DNA of 50,129 bases from an uncultured Flavobacteriales bacterium (lineage in GTDB: Bacteria > Bacteroidota > Bacteroidia > Flavobacteriales_G > Salibacteraceae), in NCBI GenBank assembly GCA_937899835.1, contig CALCCE010000284.1:1-50129 (forward strand), read 5' to 3'. Shown here piece after piece: positions 8,097 through 16,086 of this stretch. Made by a program: the position numbers and the translations under genes. The notes beneath the pieces are model-generated. The model had not been told where the DNA came from. It did no database searches and saw only the letters and a list, made by a program, of their open reading frames with translations. Every line of letters begins with the position of its first letter. The first letter of the stretch is position 1.

Positions 8097-8693
8097 ATGC
8101 TCAGTAAATCGGACCGTACCCGACAACACATCATAACCACCAGCGCGCTGCTTTTCAATAAAAAAGGTTACTCCGGTACCTCCGTTAGCGATATTACCCA
8201 GGCCGCAAAATTGACGAAGGGTGCGGTGTACAGCCATTTTGCCAACAAGGATGAACTGGCGCGCACTTGTTTCGATTTCAATGTTCAGTTCATCCAGAAT
8301 TGTGTCCGGAAGGCCGAACAAATTCCGGGTACCGCCCCGGAAAAGCTCAAAGCACTTTTAAACACCTATCGTGAAATATTTCCTGAGGTGCAGAAGCGCG
8401 GAGGGTGCGCCATTATGAATGCCACCGCCGAAGGTGGCGAGCACTTGCCCTTGCTCCAAGCGGGTATTCAAAAAAGCATTGATGTCTGGAAGCGCAGTTT
8501 AGAGCGGATTTTACGCCAGGGACAAATAGAAGGAACCATTTTGCAAAGTATAGAGGTTTCAGGCTACGCAACGGGAATCATTGCCATGGTAGAAGGAGGC
8601 ATTTTGCTGAGCAAAGCCTATGGCAACAGCGAGCCATTTATAGCAGTAATGACGCGTTTAGATCAACTTTTTTTAACCGAACTGTACACCTAA
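8097..8693 (+). CDS. TetR/AcrR-family transcriptional regulator
   Basis: 198 residues from ATG 8097 (the frame is open from 8052, but that would include the operator). The N-terminal helix-turn-helix is clear: RQHIITTSALLFNKKGYSGTSVSDITQAAKLTKGAVYSHFANKDELARTCF (residues ~9-60). The C-terminal ligand-binding domain resembles the TetR_C_6/7-type regulators with RGGCAIMNATAEGGEHLPLL, which in related proteins respond to small organic or acyl compounds. Two matching palindromes, one over its own promoter and one before fabF, indicate autorepression and control of the ketoacyl synthase gene. A link to sensing an acyl intermediate is an inference from that pairing. Confidence 0.92.
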   Translation: MLSKSDRTRQHIITTSALLFNKKGYSGTSVSDITQAAKLTKGAVYSHFANKDELARTCFDFNVQFIQNCVRKAEQIPGTAPEKLKALLNTYREIFPEVQKRGGCAIMNATAEGGEHLPLLQAGIQKSIDVWKRSLERILRQGQIEGTILQSIEVSGYATGIIAMVEGGILLSKAYGNSEPFIAVMTRLDQLFLTELYT

Positions 8694-8711
8694 AAAAATT
8701 TTAACTCAAAA

Positions 8712-8727
8712 TGTACCGATTGGTATA
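8712..8727. promoter_or_regulatory. TetR-family operator O2 in front of fabF
   Basis: TGTACCGATTGGTATA matches the reverse complement of the O1 core in 15 of 16 positions (the second base differs). It lies 23 bp upstream of the fabF ATG. TATATTAT (8724-8731) overlapping its right edge could serve as a weak -10 element, which would make this a repressor site as well. Confidence 0.75.
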
Positions 8728-8750
8728 TTATCAATAAAACCCAATGATCC

Positions 8751-9992
8751 ATGATTCGAGAAGTAGTCATCACCGGTATGGGAGCCCTCACTCCTATCGG
8801 AAACAATTTGAATAACTTTTGGGAAGGACTCCAAACGGGAAAAAGTGGGGCCGGTCCAATTACCCGATTCAATGCGGAGAAGTTCAAGACCCGCTTTGCC
8901 TGTGAACTGAAGGGGTTCAAAGCCGAAGATCATTTCAACCGCAGAGAGCAGCGCACCACAGACCCTTACACCCAATATGCCTTAGTAGCAGTAGACGAAG
9001 CAGTGAACCATGCTGCAATTGACTTCGAAGCACTGAACCGCAACCGAATCGGGGTCATTTGGGGAAGTGGCAATGGGGGTATTTACACTTTTCAAGAGCA
9101 AGTGACCGAGTTTGCCTTGGGGGATGGTACTCCGCGCTACAATCCTTTCCTCATCCCCAAAATGATTGTTGACATTGCCGCTGGTATTATTTCCATTAAG
9201 TACGGATTGCGTGGGCCCAATTATGCTACCGTTTCTGCCTGTGCCACCTCTTCTACTGCCATCATCGATGCATTCAACCTCATTCGGTGGGGCAAGGCAG
9301 ATGTGATGATTACCGGAGGGTCGGAGGCACCGATTGTAGAAGCTTCCGTTGGTGGTTTTAATGCCTCAAGGGCGCTTTCTACCCGAAACGATACTCCTCA
9401 TAGTGCCAGTCGACCTTTTGATGTAGACCGAGACGGTTTTGTAATGGGTGAAGGCGCTGGAGCTTTGGTGCTGGAATCCAAAGAACACGCAGAAAAGCGA
9501 GGTGCTAACATTATTGCCAAAATAGTAGGAACCGGAATGGCGGCCGATGCCTATCACCTCACAGGTACTCACCCAGAGGGAGAAGGTGCTCTGCTGGGGA
9601 TGCAAGAAGCACTTCGGGAAGCAGAATTGGCACCAAGTGATTTGGATTACATTAACCTGCACGCCACCTCTACTCCGGTGGGCGACCCAAGTGAATTGAA
9701 AGCGGTGGAACGTTTGTACAACGGCAAGCCTGCACCACGAATGAGTGCTACCAAGTCGATGACCGGGCATTTGTTGGGCGCAGCAGGTGCTGTTGAAGCC
9801 ATAGCAAGTACATTGGCGGTGCAGTATGGCTGCATCCCTCCTACCATCAACACGCGGAATTTAGACCCGGAACTACCTGGGGATATCGATATTACTATGG
9901 GAACGGCAGTACATGCACCCGTAAATTATGCCATGAGCAACACCTTTGGCTTTGGCGGTCACATTGCCAGTTTGATTGTAGGCAAAGCATAA
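8751..9992 (+). CDS. fabF: Beta-ketoacyl-ACP synthase II (FabF-type)
   Basis: A 413-residue thiolase-fold condensing enzyme that extends acyl-ACP with malonyl-ACP. The catalytic triad is intact: Cys164 in SACATSSTA, His304 in LHATSTPVGD and His340 in GHLLGAAGAVEA, at almost the same positions as in E. coli FabF. It starts MIREVVITGMGALTPIG, as usual for the family. Unlike a housekeeping fabF it is not next to acpP or rnc; instead it follows a tetR gene and shares that gene's operator, so it is probably a second, conditionally expressed copy or part of a specialised acyl-chain route. Sequence alone cannot separate FabF from stand-alone KS enzymes of secondary lipid pathways. Confidence 0.93.
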   Translation: MIREVVITGMGALTPIGNNLNNFWEGLQTGKSGAGPITRFNAEKFKTRFACELKGFKAEDHFNRREQRTTDPYTQYALVAVDEAVNHAAIDFEALNRNRIGVIWGSGNGGIYTFQEQVTEFALGDGTPRYNPFLIPKMIVDIAAGIISIKYGLRGPNYATVSACATSSTAIIDAFNLIRWGKADVMITGGSEAPIVEASVGGFNASRALSTRNDTPHSASRPFDVDRDGFVMGEGAGALVLESKEHAEKRGANIIAKIVGTGMAADAYHLTGTHPEGEGALLGMQEALREAELAPSDLDYINLHATSTPVGDPSELKAVERLYNGKPAPRMSATKSMTGHLLGAAGAVEAIASTLAVQYGCIPPTINTRNLDPELPGDIDITMGTAVHAPVNYAMSNTFGFGGHIASLIVGKA

Positions 9993-10038
9993 CACCATTG
10001 TTTGTGGAAAACGGGGTGCAGCATCCCTATGGTAAAAG

Positions 10039-10560
10039 ATGCGTACTGTTTTCCTCGGCTTTTGCCTCACCGTGTGTTGCCTGATTGTAAAGTGTCAAAA
10101 CCCCGATGTAGTTGTTCTTGAGGATACTTCAAGCACAGACACAACCATTTATTTCACCCCCTACGGGTTTGGCGGCACCACTACCAGTGTGGGTCCGTGG
10201 GGAGAAATTGCGGGCAGCAAGCAAGTAGAGTTGAGGGCCGGTGTAGGTGTTTTTCATTCCATCACGGGCTGCACCGGCTGGATCACTTCTGGCGCAGGAA
10301 TCGGAGCCAGTTATTTGCCTGGATCCAACTGGTGGGGACTTTCGGCAACTGGCTTTTACAACCCTATCTTCTTAAATTTAGCGGCCGACGTAGGAGCCTA
10401 CCGCAGTTGGCGAAATCCAGTTTGGTATTTCCGCCCTCGGATGGGTATTCGCACCTTTTATTTCACCATCGATTACGGATATACCTTTATCGAAAGCGCT
10501 GTTCGTTCACAAATAGGCCGCCACAGCATTAGGCTACAAATCAATTATTTAAAGTGGTAA
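10039..10560 (+). CDS. Exported beta-strand-rich protein, tandem paralogue A
   Basis: A 173-residue protein with a signal peptide (MRTVFLGFCLTVCCLIVKCQ). The mature part alternates glycine/aromatic strands (VELRAGVGVFHS, GWITSGAGIGASYL, WWGLSATGFYNPIFLNLAADVGAYRSW, VWYFRPRMGIR, HSIRLQINYLKW) as in small outer-membrane beta-barrels. I do not recognise the family. The next gene encodes a clear paralogue with the same ending (RLQINYLK plus one residue), so the pair arose by local duplication. It starts 46 bp after fabF on the same strand and could be cotranscribed with it; a link in function is not established. Confidence 0.75.
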   Translation: MRTVFLGFCLTVCCLIVKCQNPDVVVLEDTSSTDTTIYFTPYGFGGTTTSVGPWGEIAGSKQVELRAGVGVFHSITGCTGWITSGAGIGASYLPGSNWWGLSATGFYNPIFLNLAADVGAYRSWRNPVWYFRPRMGIRTFYFTIDYGYTFIESAVRSQIGRHSIRLQINYLKW

Positions 10561-10606
10561 AAACTGCTGAAAGGAATTGACGCTACGATAAGTGGCACGA
10601 TGGCCA

Positions 10607-10639
10607 TTTATATACCAATGACCTGCATTTGTAGCTTTG
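10607..10639 (+). promoter_or_regulatory. Possible promoter between the tandem paralogues
   Basis: TAGCTTTG (10632-10639) is a full match to TAnnTTTG. TTTA (10607-10610), 21 nt upstream, is a three-of-four match to the -33 box. It would give a leader of about 75 nt for the second paralogue. Confidence 0.35.
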
Positions 10640-10719
10640 ATAAAAGCGATTACAGAATAAGTGGTGGGCATGACTCATTTCCATTTTATGGAATATTAAT
10701 TGCACTATCGTTGCAAATG

Positions 10720-11244
10720 ATGGTGCGTCTTCTTTTATTCTCCTCCATGTTGTTCTTCAGCGTGCTTGCCACCAATGGCCAAATTCCCAGCGTAATAGTT
10801 GAAAGTGATACCACCTATGCCGATACAATTATTCGTGTATACGATTACCGTAGCCCCACTGGTTCTACCAACTTTGGGCCTTGGGCAGAGATAGGTGGCT
10901 ACCTCCGTGCAGATTTGCGGGCCGGAATTGGTCTGCACCATTCGGCCACCGCGAGTGCAGGTTGGGTTACTGCTGGCGGAGGTGTTGGTGTCAATTATTT
11001 GCGAGAGGTTAATTGGTGGGGAGTTTCTGCTACCGGCTGGTACAATCCCTATTTCTTAAACCTGGCGGCCGACCTTGGCGCCTACCGTTCCTGGGAAAAT
11101 TCGGTGTGGTATTTTCGCCCTCGGATAGGCATTCGGTTCTATTTTATGGCAGTTGATTATGGTTATTCTTTGGCAGATGCGGCCGCTCGGCCTCATATAG
11201 AACGCCACACTATTCGTCTACAAATCAACTATTTAAAGCTATGA
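10720..11244 (+). CDS. Exported beta-strand-rich protein, tandem paralogue B
   Basis: 174 residues from ATG 10720 (the frame is open from 10600, and another ATG is adjacent at 10717). The chosen start, MVRLLLFSSMLFFSVLATNGQ, gives a signal peptide that lines up with that of paralogue A. The mature part repeats the same pattern: FGPWAEIGG, RAGIGLHHS, WWGVSATGWYNPYFLNLAADLGAYRSW, VWYFRPRIGIR, TIRLQINYLKL. The best-conserved half runs from WWG to the C-terminus. Probably a small outer-membrane barrel; function unknown. Its own promoter may lie at 10607-10639. Confidence 0.78.
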   Translation: MVRLLLFSSMLFFSVLATNGQIPSVIVESDTTYADTIIRVYDYRSPTGSTNFGPWAEIGGYLRADLRAGIGLHHSATASAGWVTAGGGVGVNYLREVNWWGVSATGWYNPYFLNLAADLGAYRSWENSVWYFRPRIGIRFYFMAVDYGYSLADAAARPHIERHTIRLQINYLKL

Positions 11245-11473
11245 ACATTGATTTTCGGAAGGTATGAACATGCGTTCTGAAAAGTTTCTGTCATTTTTCG
11301 ACAACAATCTATGCTTCTCGCGCGTTGTTTTTCTGTTCTCTCAAACGCTTTCTATGCAATAACACTACTTAATCGAATACTCCAACCCTCAGAAAGGTAC
11401 TTTTCAACTTAGCCCCAGTTTGGCACGATACTTGAAGACAATCTTTCGGAGACCAACCTAAAAACTACCGATC

Positions 11474-11617
11474 ATGGATTTGCGTAAAAAATATCAAGAA
11501 GGAAAACAAGTTGCTATTGAACTGATGCGTGCAGGAGATTTGAAAGCTTACATTGAAAAATTGAAAGAGCTTGAAAACTATAAATGGCAATTGATTTCTC
11601 TACCTGCTCCCAAGTAA
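11474..11617 (+). CDS. Small protein, 47 residues, charged and helical
   Basis: An ATG at 11474 opens a 47-codon frame: MDLRKKYQEGKQVAIELMR, then AGDLKAYIEKLKELENYKW and QLISLPAPK. The amphipathic heptad-like spacing suggests one or two helices. No signal peptide or membrane segment is present. Support for it being real: it fills an otherwise empty gap, codon use looks native, and a strong terminator (11679-11711) follows 61 nt after its stop while no other gene ends there. Such short helical proteins with a proline-containing end are seen in Bacteroidota, but I cannot name a family. Confidence 0.6.
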   Translation: MDLRKKYQEGKQVAIELMRAGDLKAYIEKLKELENYKWQLISLPAPK

Positions 11618-11678
11618 GTAGAATTCCATAAGATTTTTCGACTGAAATTTTCTTTCCAGGAAATTTCGGCAACCTATT

Positions 11679-11711
11679 AATCCATTCCGTATTTTCGGAA
11701 TGGATTTTTTT
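11679..11711 (+). terminator. Strong Rho-independent terminator
   Basis: Arms 11679-11689 and 11696-11706 pair over 11 bp (AATCCATTCCG / CGGAATGGATT) with a 6-nt loop. An uninterrupted T run follows on the plus strand to 11711. It closes the transcript of the 47-residue gene. Confidence 0.85.
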
Positions 11712-11772
11712 GTTCCTCCAGTCTGAACAAAGGCCTTGAGTTTGCTGTTTTTACAGCATCCCTGACAACTGA

Positions 11773-12738
11773 ATGGTGATGAATGATTTGTGGAAAAAGA
11801 GTAGCCTGGTAGCGGCAGGTTGGTACAATATTCTCGCAGGAGCGGCCCTACTTCTGTTTCCCAACGCCCTAGCGCATTGGGCAGGTTTGCAAGAAGTACT
11901 CCACCCTTTTGTTATACAAGTGGTAGGATTGTTGATCGGCTGCTTCGGTTTCGGTTTCCTTTTGGCAGCAAGAGCTCCACTCACCCACTGGCCGGTGGTA
12001 CTTGCAGGGCTAACCTCCAAAATACTTGCCCCCATTGGTTTGGCTTACTACGTTAGCCAAGATGCTGTTCCAAGTGTGCTTTTATTGTTTTCACTTCCCA
12101 ATGATATTATTTGGCTGTTGCCTTTCGGCTTGATCTTATATGAAGCATTTGAATTGGACCGCAGGAACAGAGAGCATTTGAATTACTTACACGAGGCCGA
12201 TTTGGATCTGTCGAAGTTCATGCACCGCACCAACAACGGACATACACTTGACCAATTGTCACGTCACCATCCAGTGTTACTGGTTTTCCTCCGCCACTTT
12301 GGCTGTACTTTCTGCCGTGAAACACTGGCCACTTTGGCACGAGACAAAGAACTGATCGAGAAAGTGGGCACTAAGGTGGTCTTAGTACACATGATTGATG
12401 AAAAGGATGCACGCAAGGAGGTAGTTCGCTTTGGTGTAGAAAACATTGCCCGAATAAGTGATCCCGAAAAGCAACTCTATGACGCCTTTGGTCTTCACAG
12501 GGGCTCGCTGAAACAGCTTTTCGGCTGGAAAATGTGGTTACGCGGTGCCGATGCTGGTGTTTTGAAGGGCCACTGGGTAGGTTTCGAAAAAGGCGATGGT
12601 TTCCAAATGCCCGGCGTATTTCTTTTGCAACATGGACAGGTTACCAAAGCCTACCGACACCACACCGCGGCTGACACTCCCGACTATCGTTTTTTGGCCA
12701 CTCCGGTAGCTCAAGATAAGGTGTCGCTCACTGGTTGA
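11773..12738 (+). CDS. Membrane protein fused to a SelL/AhpC-TSA_2-like redox domain
   Basis: A 321-residue fusion. Residues ~10-125 contain four hydrophobic segments (AAGWYNILAGAALLLF, HPFVIQVVGLLIGCFGFGFLLAA, WPVVLAGLTSKILAPIGLAYYV, LLFSLPNDIIWLLPFGLIL). From residue ~145 a thioredoxin-fold domain of the peroxiredoxin-like/SelL type follows, with VLLVFLRHFGCTFCRETLATLARD; the redox pair is Cys178-x-x-Cys181. In SelL proteins of other phyla these positions can be selenocysteine; here both are ordinary Cys codons. The domain end (DGFQMPGVFLLQHGQVTKAYRHHTAADTPDY) fits the family. Probably an inner-membrane thiol-disulfide or peroxide-handling protein; substrate unknown. Start 11773 or 11779. 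Confidence 0.85.
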   Translation: MVMNDLWKKSSLVAAGWYNILAGAALLLFPNALAHWAGLQEVLHPFVIQVVGLLIGCFGFGFLLAARAPLTHWPVVLAGLTSKILAPIGLAYYVSQDAVPSVLLLFSLPNDIIWLLPFGLILYEAFELDRRNREHLNYLHEADLDLSKFMHRTNNGHTLDQLSRHHPVLLVFLRHFGCTFCRETLATLARDKELIEKVGTKVVLVHMIDEKDARKEVVRFGVENIARISDPEKQLYDAFGLHRGSLKQLFGWKMWLRGADAGVLKGHWVGFEKGDGFQMPGVFLLQHGQVTKAYRHHTAADTPDYRFLATPVAQDKVSLTG

Positions 12739-12806
12739 GTTCGTTTTTCTGAAATTCAATTTCTTCCCTTCTCCCCCGAACTACGTTTCTTGTGGTCATT
12801 GGATTG

Positions 12807-13083
12807 TTATACAGGCGCTGTAGTGCTTTCTATTAAAGGTTCTTGCGCTCCCTCAGCTAAGGCTCTGTAAATCGATTGCATGCCAAAGCGATACCTAAAT
12901 GCTTTCTCTAAAGTAGATGTTGTACTGAGCTCGGAATTCGTAACCTCTTTATATTTCCACTTTTTGGAAAGTTTGTCCAAAAACCGAATTTGATCTCTGA
13001 AAATCTTCTGTGTTAACTTTTTGTTCGGATGTATTTTTCCAATTATGATTTCATCATTGTGCTTGTGTTTTAGCGAAAGCCAT
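12807..13083 (-). pseudogene. Small gene interrupted by a one-base frameshift near its start
   Basis: The minus strand holds a stop-free frame of 91 codons (13082 to the TAA at 12809-12807) with native-looking composition. It includes KLTQKIFRDQIRFLDKLSKK, ELSTTSTLEKAFRYRFGM and QSIYRALAEGAQEPLIESTT. It has no usable start in frame. An ATG at 13083-13081 is in another frame and stops after nine codons. Removing one base from the four-base A run (complement of 13068-13071) joins that ATG to the long frame as MAFAKHKHNDEIIIGKIHPN and onward. Either a recent frameshift or a sequencing/assembly slip in a homopolymer explains it. A rare start codon (ATT/ATA) is the alternative. I do not recognise the product; it is basic and helical. 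Confidence 0.5.
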
Positions 13084-13107
13084 TAAATTGAGGGAAAATT
13101 ATGCATC

Positions 13108-14046
13108 ATGCTATCCTCAAGTAAACCCAAATCCAAACGCAGTAGTAGGAAAAAGAAGAAAAAGAAAAAGGTGGTTTCCGATAGTGATTCGGGAGATGAT
13201 ACCGACCTTTTGTTGGAAGACCTTTCGGACTCAGAAACCGACTCTGATCTTGATATTGATGTGGATGATTCCTCAAACGATTCGGAGGAAAACCTTATCA
13301 GTATACTTGAGAAAGAGCGGTCAGCTTTTCGATCGAGAAAGGTAAAGCGCTTCAAAGAGCAACAAAAGAAAAAGCCCCGAAAAAAACGCAAGAAGCCTCC
13401 TAAGCGGAACACCATTTTTCAACCCGAAGACCAGGTGCAAGGACGCATCGGAGAACTATCGAGCAAGCTAAAAAGCCTGGAACGAGGCGAAAAACCTTCT
13501 GACTTCAACAAAATGTTTAACCCTAGTTTTCCTGCATTCGATAGCATGTCCGGAGGGCGTTTTAGACAGCAGAAAGCTTTTTTGTCAAAGTCGAAAAAGA
13601 AAAAAGACAAACAATTGGCCAGTAATCGAGTGGTTCGCCAAATGGACGAAATGGAGGATCGTGCGGATAAGGCAGTTCGGGTGTTGAGCAAAAACAACAA
13701 CAAAGGTTTTAAGCGATTGATCAGGCGTAGCCGGAAAAAGGACACTCCTCCTGAGTTTAGAAAAAAGGTGAAACAACAACTCACCATGCTTAGAAACAAT
13801 GAAATTGAGGATCTGGACGAAGATATGCTGGGGCAAGCCATGTTGGATGAAACCGTTTTTGAAGTTCCCGACGACATCGTGTCGTTAGTGCGGAAAAACA
13901 AAAAACGAAGGCGGTTCGAAGTAGAAGGTCTCGGCATGGATAGCGAGCAAATTCAAAATATGAAAGACGAAATTGGTTTCAAGCGAAAAAAGCGAAAACT
14001 CAACAGCGATGAGCTCGACCTGGATTTCGATCCCAATGACGAATAG
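13108..14046 (+). CDS. Block-charged low-complexity protein (alternating Lys/Arg and Asp/Ser/Glu tracts)
   Basis: A 312-residue protein of striking composition. Residues 6-21 are a basic run ending in seven lysines, 24-61 a Ser/Asp/Glu tract (SDSDSGDDTDL... SETDSDLDIDVDDSSNDSEE), and 71-100 a second basic tract (KKPRKKRKKPPKR). Weaker basic patches lie at 160-168, 200-222 and 263-270, acidic ones at 232-240 and 301-312. The middle has helical stretches without repeats. There is no signal peptide or membrane segment, so it is cytoplasmic. It resembles eukaryotic nucleolar chaperones only in charge pattern; homology is not claimed. Nucleic-acid binding or assembly is a fair inference. It precedes the DUF763 gene by 64 bp on the same strand. 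Opposite-strand open frames here are shadows of its Lys/Ser-rich codons. Confidence 0.8.
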   Translation: MLSSSKPKSKRSSRKKKKKKKVVSDSDSGDDTDLLLEDLSDSETDSDLDIDVDDSSNDSEENLISILEKERSAFRSRKVKRFKEQQKKKPRKKRKKPPKRNTIFQPEDQVQGRIGELSSKLKSLERGEKPSDFNKMFNPSFPAFDSMSGGRFRQQKAFLSKSKKKKDKQLASNRVVRQMDEMEDRADKAVRVLSKNNNKGFKRLIRRSRKKDTPPEFRKKVKQQLTMLRNNEIEDLDEDMLGQAMLDETVFEVPDDIVSLVRKNKKRRRFEVEGLGMDSEQIQNMKDEIGFKRKKRKLNSDELDLDFDPNDE

Positions 14047-14110
14047 GGTAAAATGATCTTTCAACAATAGGTTTTGCTTTCGTGTTAGTTGTCCAAACGA
14101 TCACACCACT

Positions 14111-15328
14111 ATGAAAAAGGCCGGTGTTGCCGACCTCCCCCTCCATCATGGCCGGGTACCATCCTGGCTGGCCCAGCGCATGAGTCGCTTGGGAGAAGCT
14201 ATTGTAGAAGCCATCGTATTGGATTATGGCACCTCTGAAGTACTCCGCCGATTAAGCGACCCTTTTTGGTTTCAAGCTTTCGGCTGTGTTTTGGGCATGG
14301 ATTGGCATTCCTCTGGCATCACCACCTCGGTAATGGGTGCGCTGAAACGGGCCCTCAACCACCGGTCGCACGAGTTGGGATTATACGTATGCGGAGGAAG
14401 GGGAAAACACAGCCGGGCTACTCCACGTGAGTTGCTGGAAGTAGCTAACCGAACCGGATTGGACGGCACCGCCCTGGTACACGCCAGTAAACTCAGTGCT
14501 AAAATTGACAATACGGCTATTCAAGACGGTTTTCAATTGTACTTACACAATTTTGTGGTGAGCAACACCGGAGAATGGGCCGTAGTGCAACAGGGCATGA
14601 ACGATGCTACTGCACTGGCCAGGCGTTACCATTGGCATTCGGCTCAATTGGAATCATTTGTAAGCGATCCGCATACGGCGGTGATGGGGCACAATCAAGG
14701 CGACATTATCAATGTAGTAGCGAAAGATGCTGCTCCTACCCGACAAGGCGTGTTGGACCTCACCACTGAAAAACCCGACTATCTGGTGCGCGAAGTACAA
14801 CGGCTCATCATGCCCCGGCACCATGAAGTGCGCCCCAAAGACGTGAACCTAAAACGATTAGGCAGTGTGTTGGCAGTAGCACAAGACAGTGAACTCCGCG
14901 ATTTTGAATCGGTGTTGATGTTGCCCGGTGTTGGGCCTCGCACGCTGCAATCATTGGTATTGGTGAGTGAAGTAATTCACGGTACCCCTTCGCGATTTGA
15001 GGACCCTGCCCGGTTTGCCTTTGCCCACGGTGGAAAAGATGGCAACCCGTTTCCGGTGCCTACCCATGTTTTTGACGAAACCATTGCACAGCTAAAAGAC
15101 AGTTTGGCCAAAGCGCGCCTTGAGCGCAGCGAAAAAAAGGCCGCCATCGATAGCCTTACTGGTTCGGCTCAACGTTTGGAGCACCAGTTTAAACCCACTG
15201 GAAATCTAAATGATTTGATCGAAGAAGAACGTAAAAACAGCTGGAAATATGGAGGTCGGACCATCAATGGGTTTGAAAAGGCTCCGAAGAAATCCAGTGG
15301 TGATCAGCTTAAGATTTCGTTTGATTAG
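14111..15328 (+). CDS. DUF763 family protein with helix-hairpin-helix motif
   Basis: A 405-residue member of the DUF763 family, found in archaea and scattered bacteria, function unknown. The hallmark opening MKKAGVADLPLHHGRVPSWL is present, followed by GLYVCGGRGKHSRATPRELL (residues ~90-109) and YLHNFVVSNTGEWAVVQQGMN (~144-164), a strongly conserved core. At residues ~270-287 LPGVGPRTLQSLVLVSE is a helix-hairpin-helix-type DNA-binding motif. The C-terminal tail (~325-360) is a charged helix. These features suggest a nucleic-acid enzyme or binding protein. It converges on the LytTR regulator gene with only 5 bp between the stops and follows the block-charged protein gene, its possible partner. 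Confidence 0.9.
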   Translation: MKKAGVADLPLHHGRVPSWLAQRMSRLGEAIVEAIVLDYGTSEVLRRLSDPFWFQAFGCVLGMDWHSSGITTSVMGALKRALNHRSHELGLYVCGGRGKHSRATPRELLEVANRTGLDGTALVHASKLSAKIDNTAIQDGFQLYLHNFVVSNTGEWAVVQQGMNDATALARRYHWHSAQLESFVSDPHTAVMGHNQGDIINVVAKDAAPTRQGVLDLTTEKPDYLVREVQRLIMPRHHEVRPKDVNLKRLGSVLAVAQDSELRDFESVLMLPGVGPRTLQSLVLVSEVIHGTPSRFEDPARFAFAHGGKDGNPFPVPTHVFDETIAQLKDSLAKARLERSEKKAAIDSLTGSAQRLEHQFKPTGNLNDLIEEERKNSWKYGGRTINGFEKAPKKSSGDQLKISFD

Positions 15329-15333
15329 GATTT

Positions 15334-16086
15334 TTACAACATCCGATTGCGCACCCGCAACAGTTCTTCTACCCTATTTTTGCGGGTTCTACTGACTAAC
15401 ACCTGATCTCCATTGGTCATTTCAAGGGTTCCACCGTCGGTACGTAGCCAGGCGTTCACATGATCGAGGTTGATCAAATGCGATTTATGCACCCGATAAA
15501 AGGAGGTGCCTTCCAGTATTTCTTCGAAGGTTTTGATGGTTCGGGCCACAAGCAGCTTTTTGCGCTCTTTTACAAGATGCACATGGGTGTAATTGCTATC
15601 GGCACTCAACCGAATGATATCTGATAGGTCGATGAACCGTGTTCCGGTAACCGTAGGTACACCGATCCGGCTAAATTTCCCGGTTTTATAAGATTCGATC
15701 AAATGGCTGTACTCAGGTTCCGGCTCTTCCACTTTTTTCTTTTCTAAGCGCTCGACCACCGATTCTAATTCTTCTGGCCCTATGGGCTTTAATAGATAAT
15801 CGAAAGCATTGAAGCGCACCGCCCGTATCGCATATTGGTCGTAGGCCGTTACAAACACGGTTTGAAACTGCGGTTTGGGCAGTTGTTTGAGCAAGTCAAA
15901 ACCGGAGCCTCCAGGCATTTCTACATCTAAAAAAACTAATTCAGGGTGATGGGCTTCTATCAGTTGCCTGGCTTCTATAATTCCATTCGCACTTCCTACC
16001 ACTTCCAAAGAGGGGCAAAACAATTGGATCATGGATTTTAGGCCTTCTATTGCTTCCGGTTCATCATCAATCAATAAGGTTTTCAT
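15334..16086 (-). CDS. LytTR-family response regulator
   Basis: 250 residues. A receiver domain (1-~120) has acidic pocket DDE at 7-9, phospho-acceptor Asp54 in LVFLDVEMPGG, and the FVTAYDQYAIRAVRFNAFDYLLKPI end. A LytTR DNA-binding domain covers ~150-245 (FIDLSDIIRLSADSNYTHVHL, FYRVHKSHLINLDHV). The ATG overlaps the end of the sensor kinase gene by 20 nt, so the two are translated together. It is expected to be phosphorylated by that kinase and to bind pairs of direct repeats upstream of its targets, which are not identified here. Confidence 0.95.
   Translation of the reverse strand: MKTLLIDDEPEAIEGLKSMIQLFCPSLEVVGSANGIIEARQLIEAHHPELVFLDVEMPGGSGFDLLKQLPKPQFQTVFVTAYDQYAIRAVRFNAFDYLLKPIGPEELESVVERLEKKKVEEPEPEYSHLIESYKTGKFSRIGVPTVTGTRFIDLSDIIRLSADSNYTHVHLVKERKKLLVARTIKTFEEILEGTSFYRVHKSHLINLDHVNAWLRTDGGTLEMTNGDQVLVSRTRKNRVEELLRVRNRML

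Noticed and set aside
10611-10620. TATACCAATG as a third TetR operator
   Set aside because: Only one half-site matches; the other half (ACCTGC) does not form a palindrome.
11751-12035. Minus-strand open frame opposite the SelL-like fusion
   Set aside because: Shadow of the membrane segments in the plus-strand gene; no supporting start context.
13419-13937. Long minus-strand open frame opposite the block-charged protein
   Set aside because: It is Ser/Leu/Phe-rich and arises from the lysine- and aspartate-rich codons of the plus-strand gene; no domain or start context.
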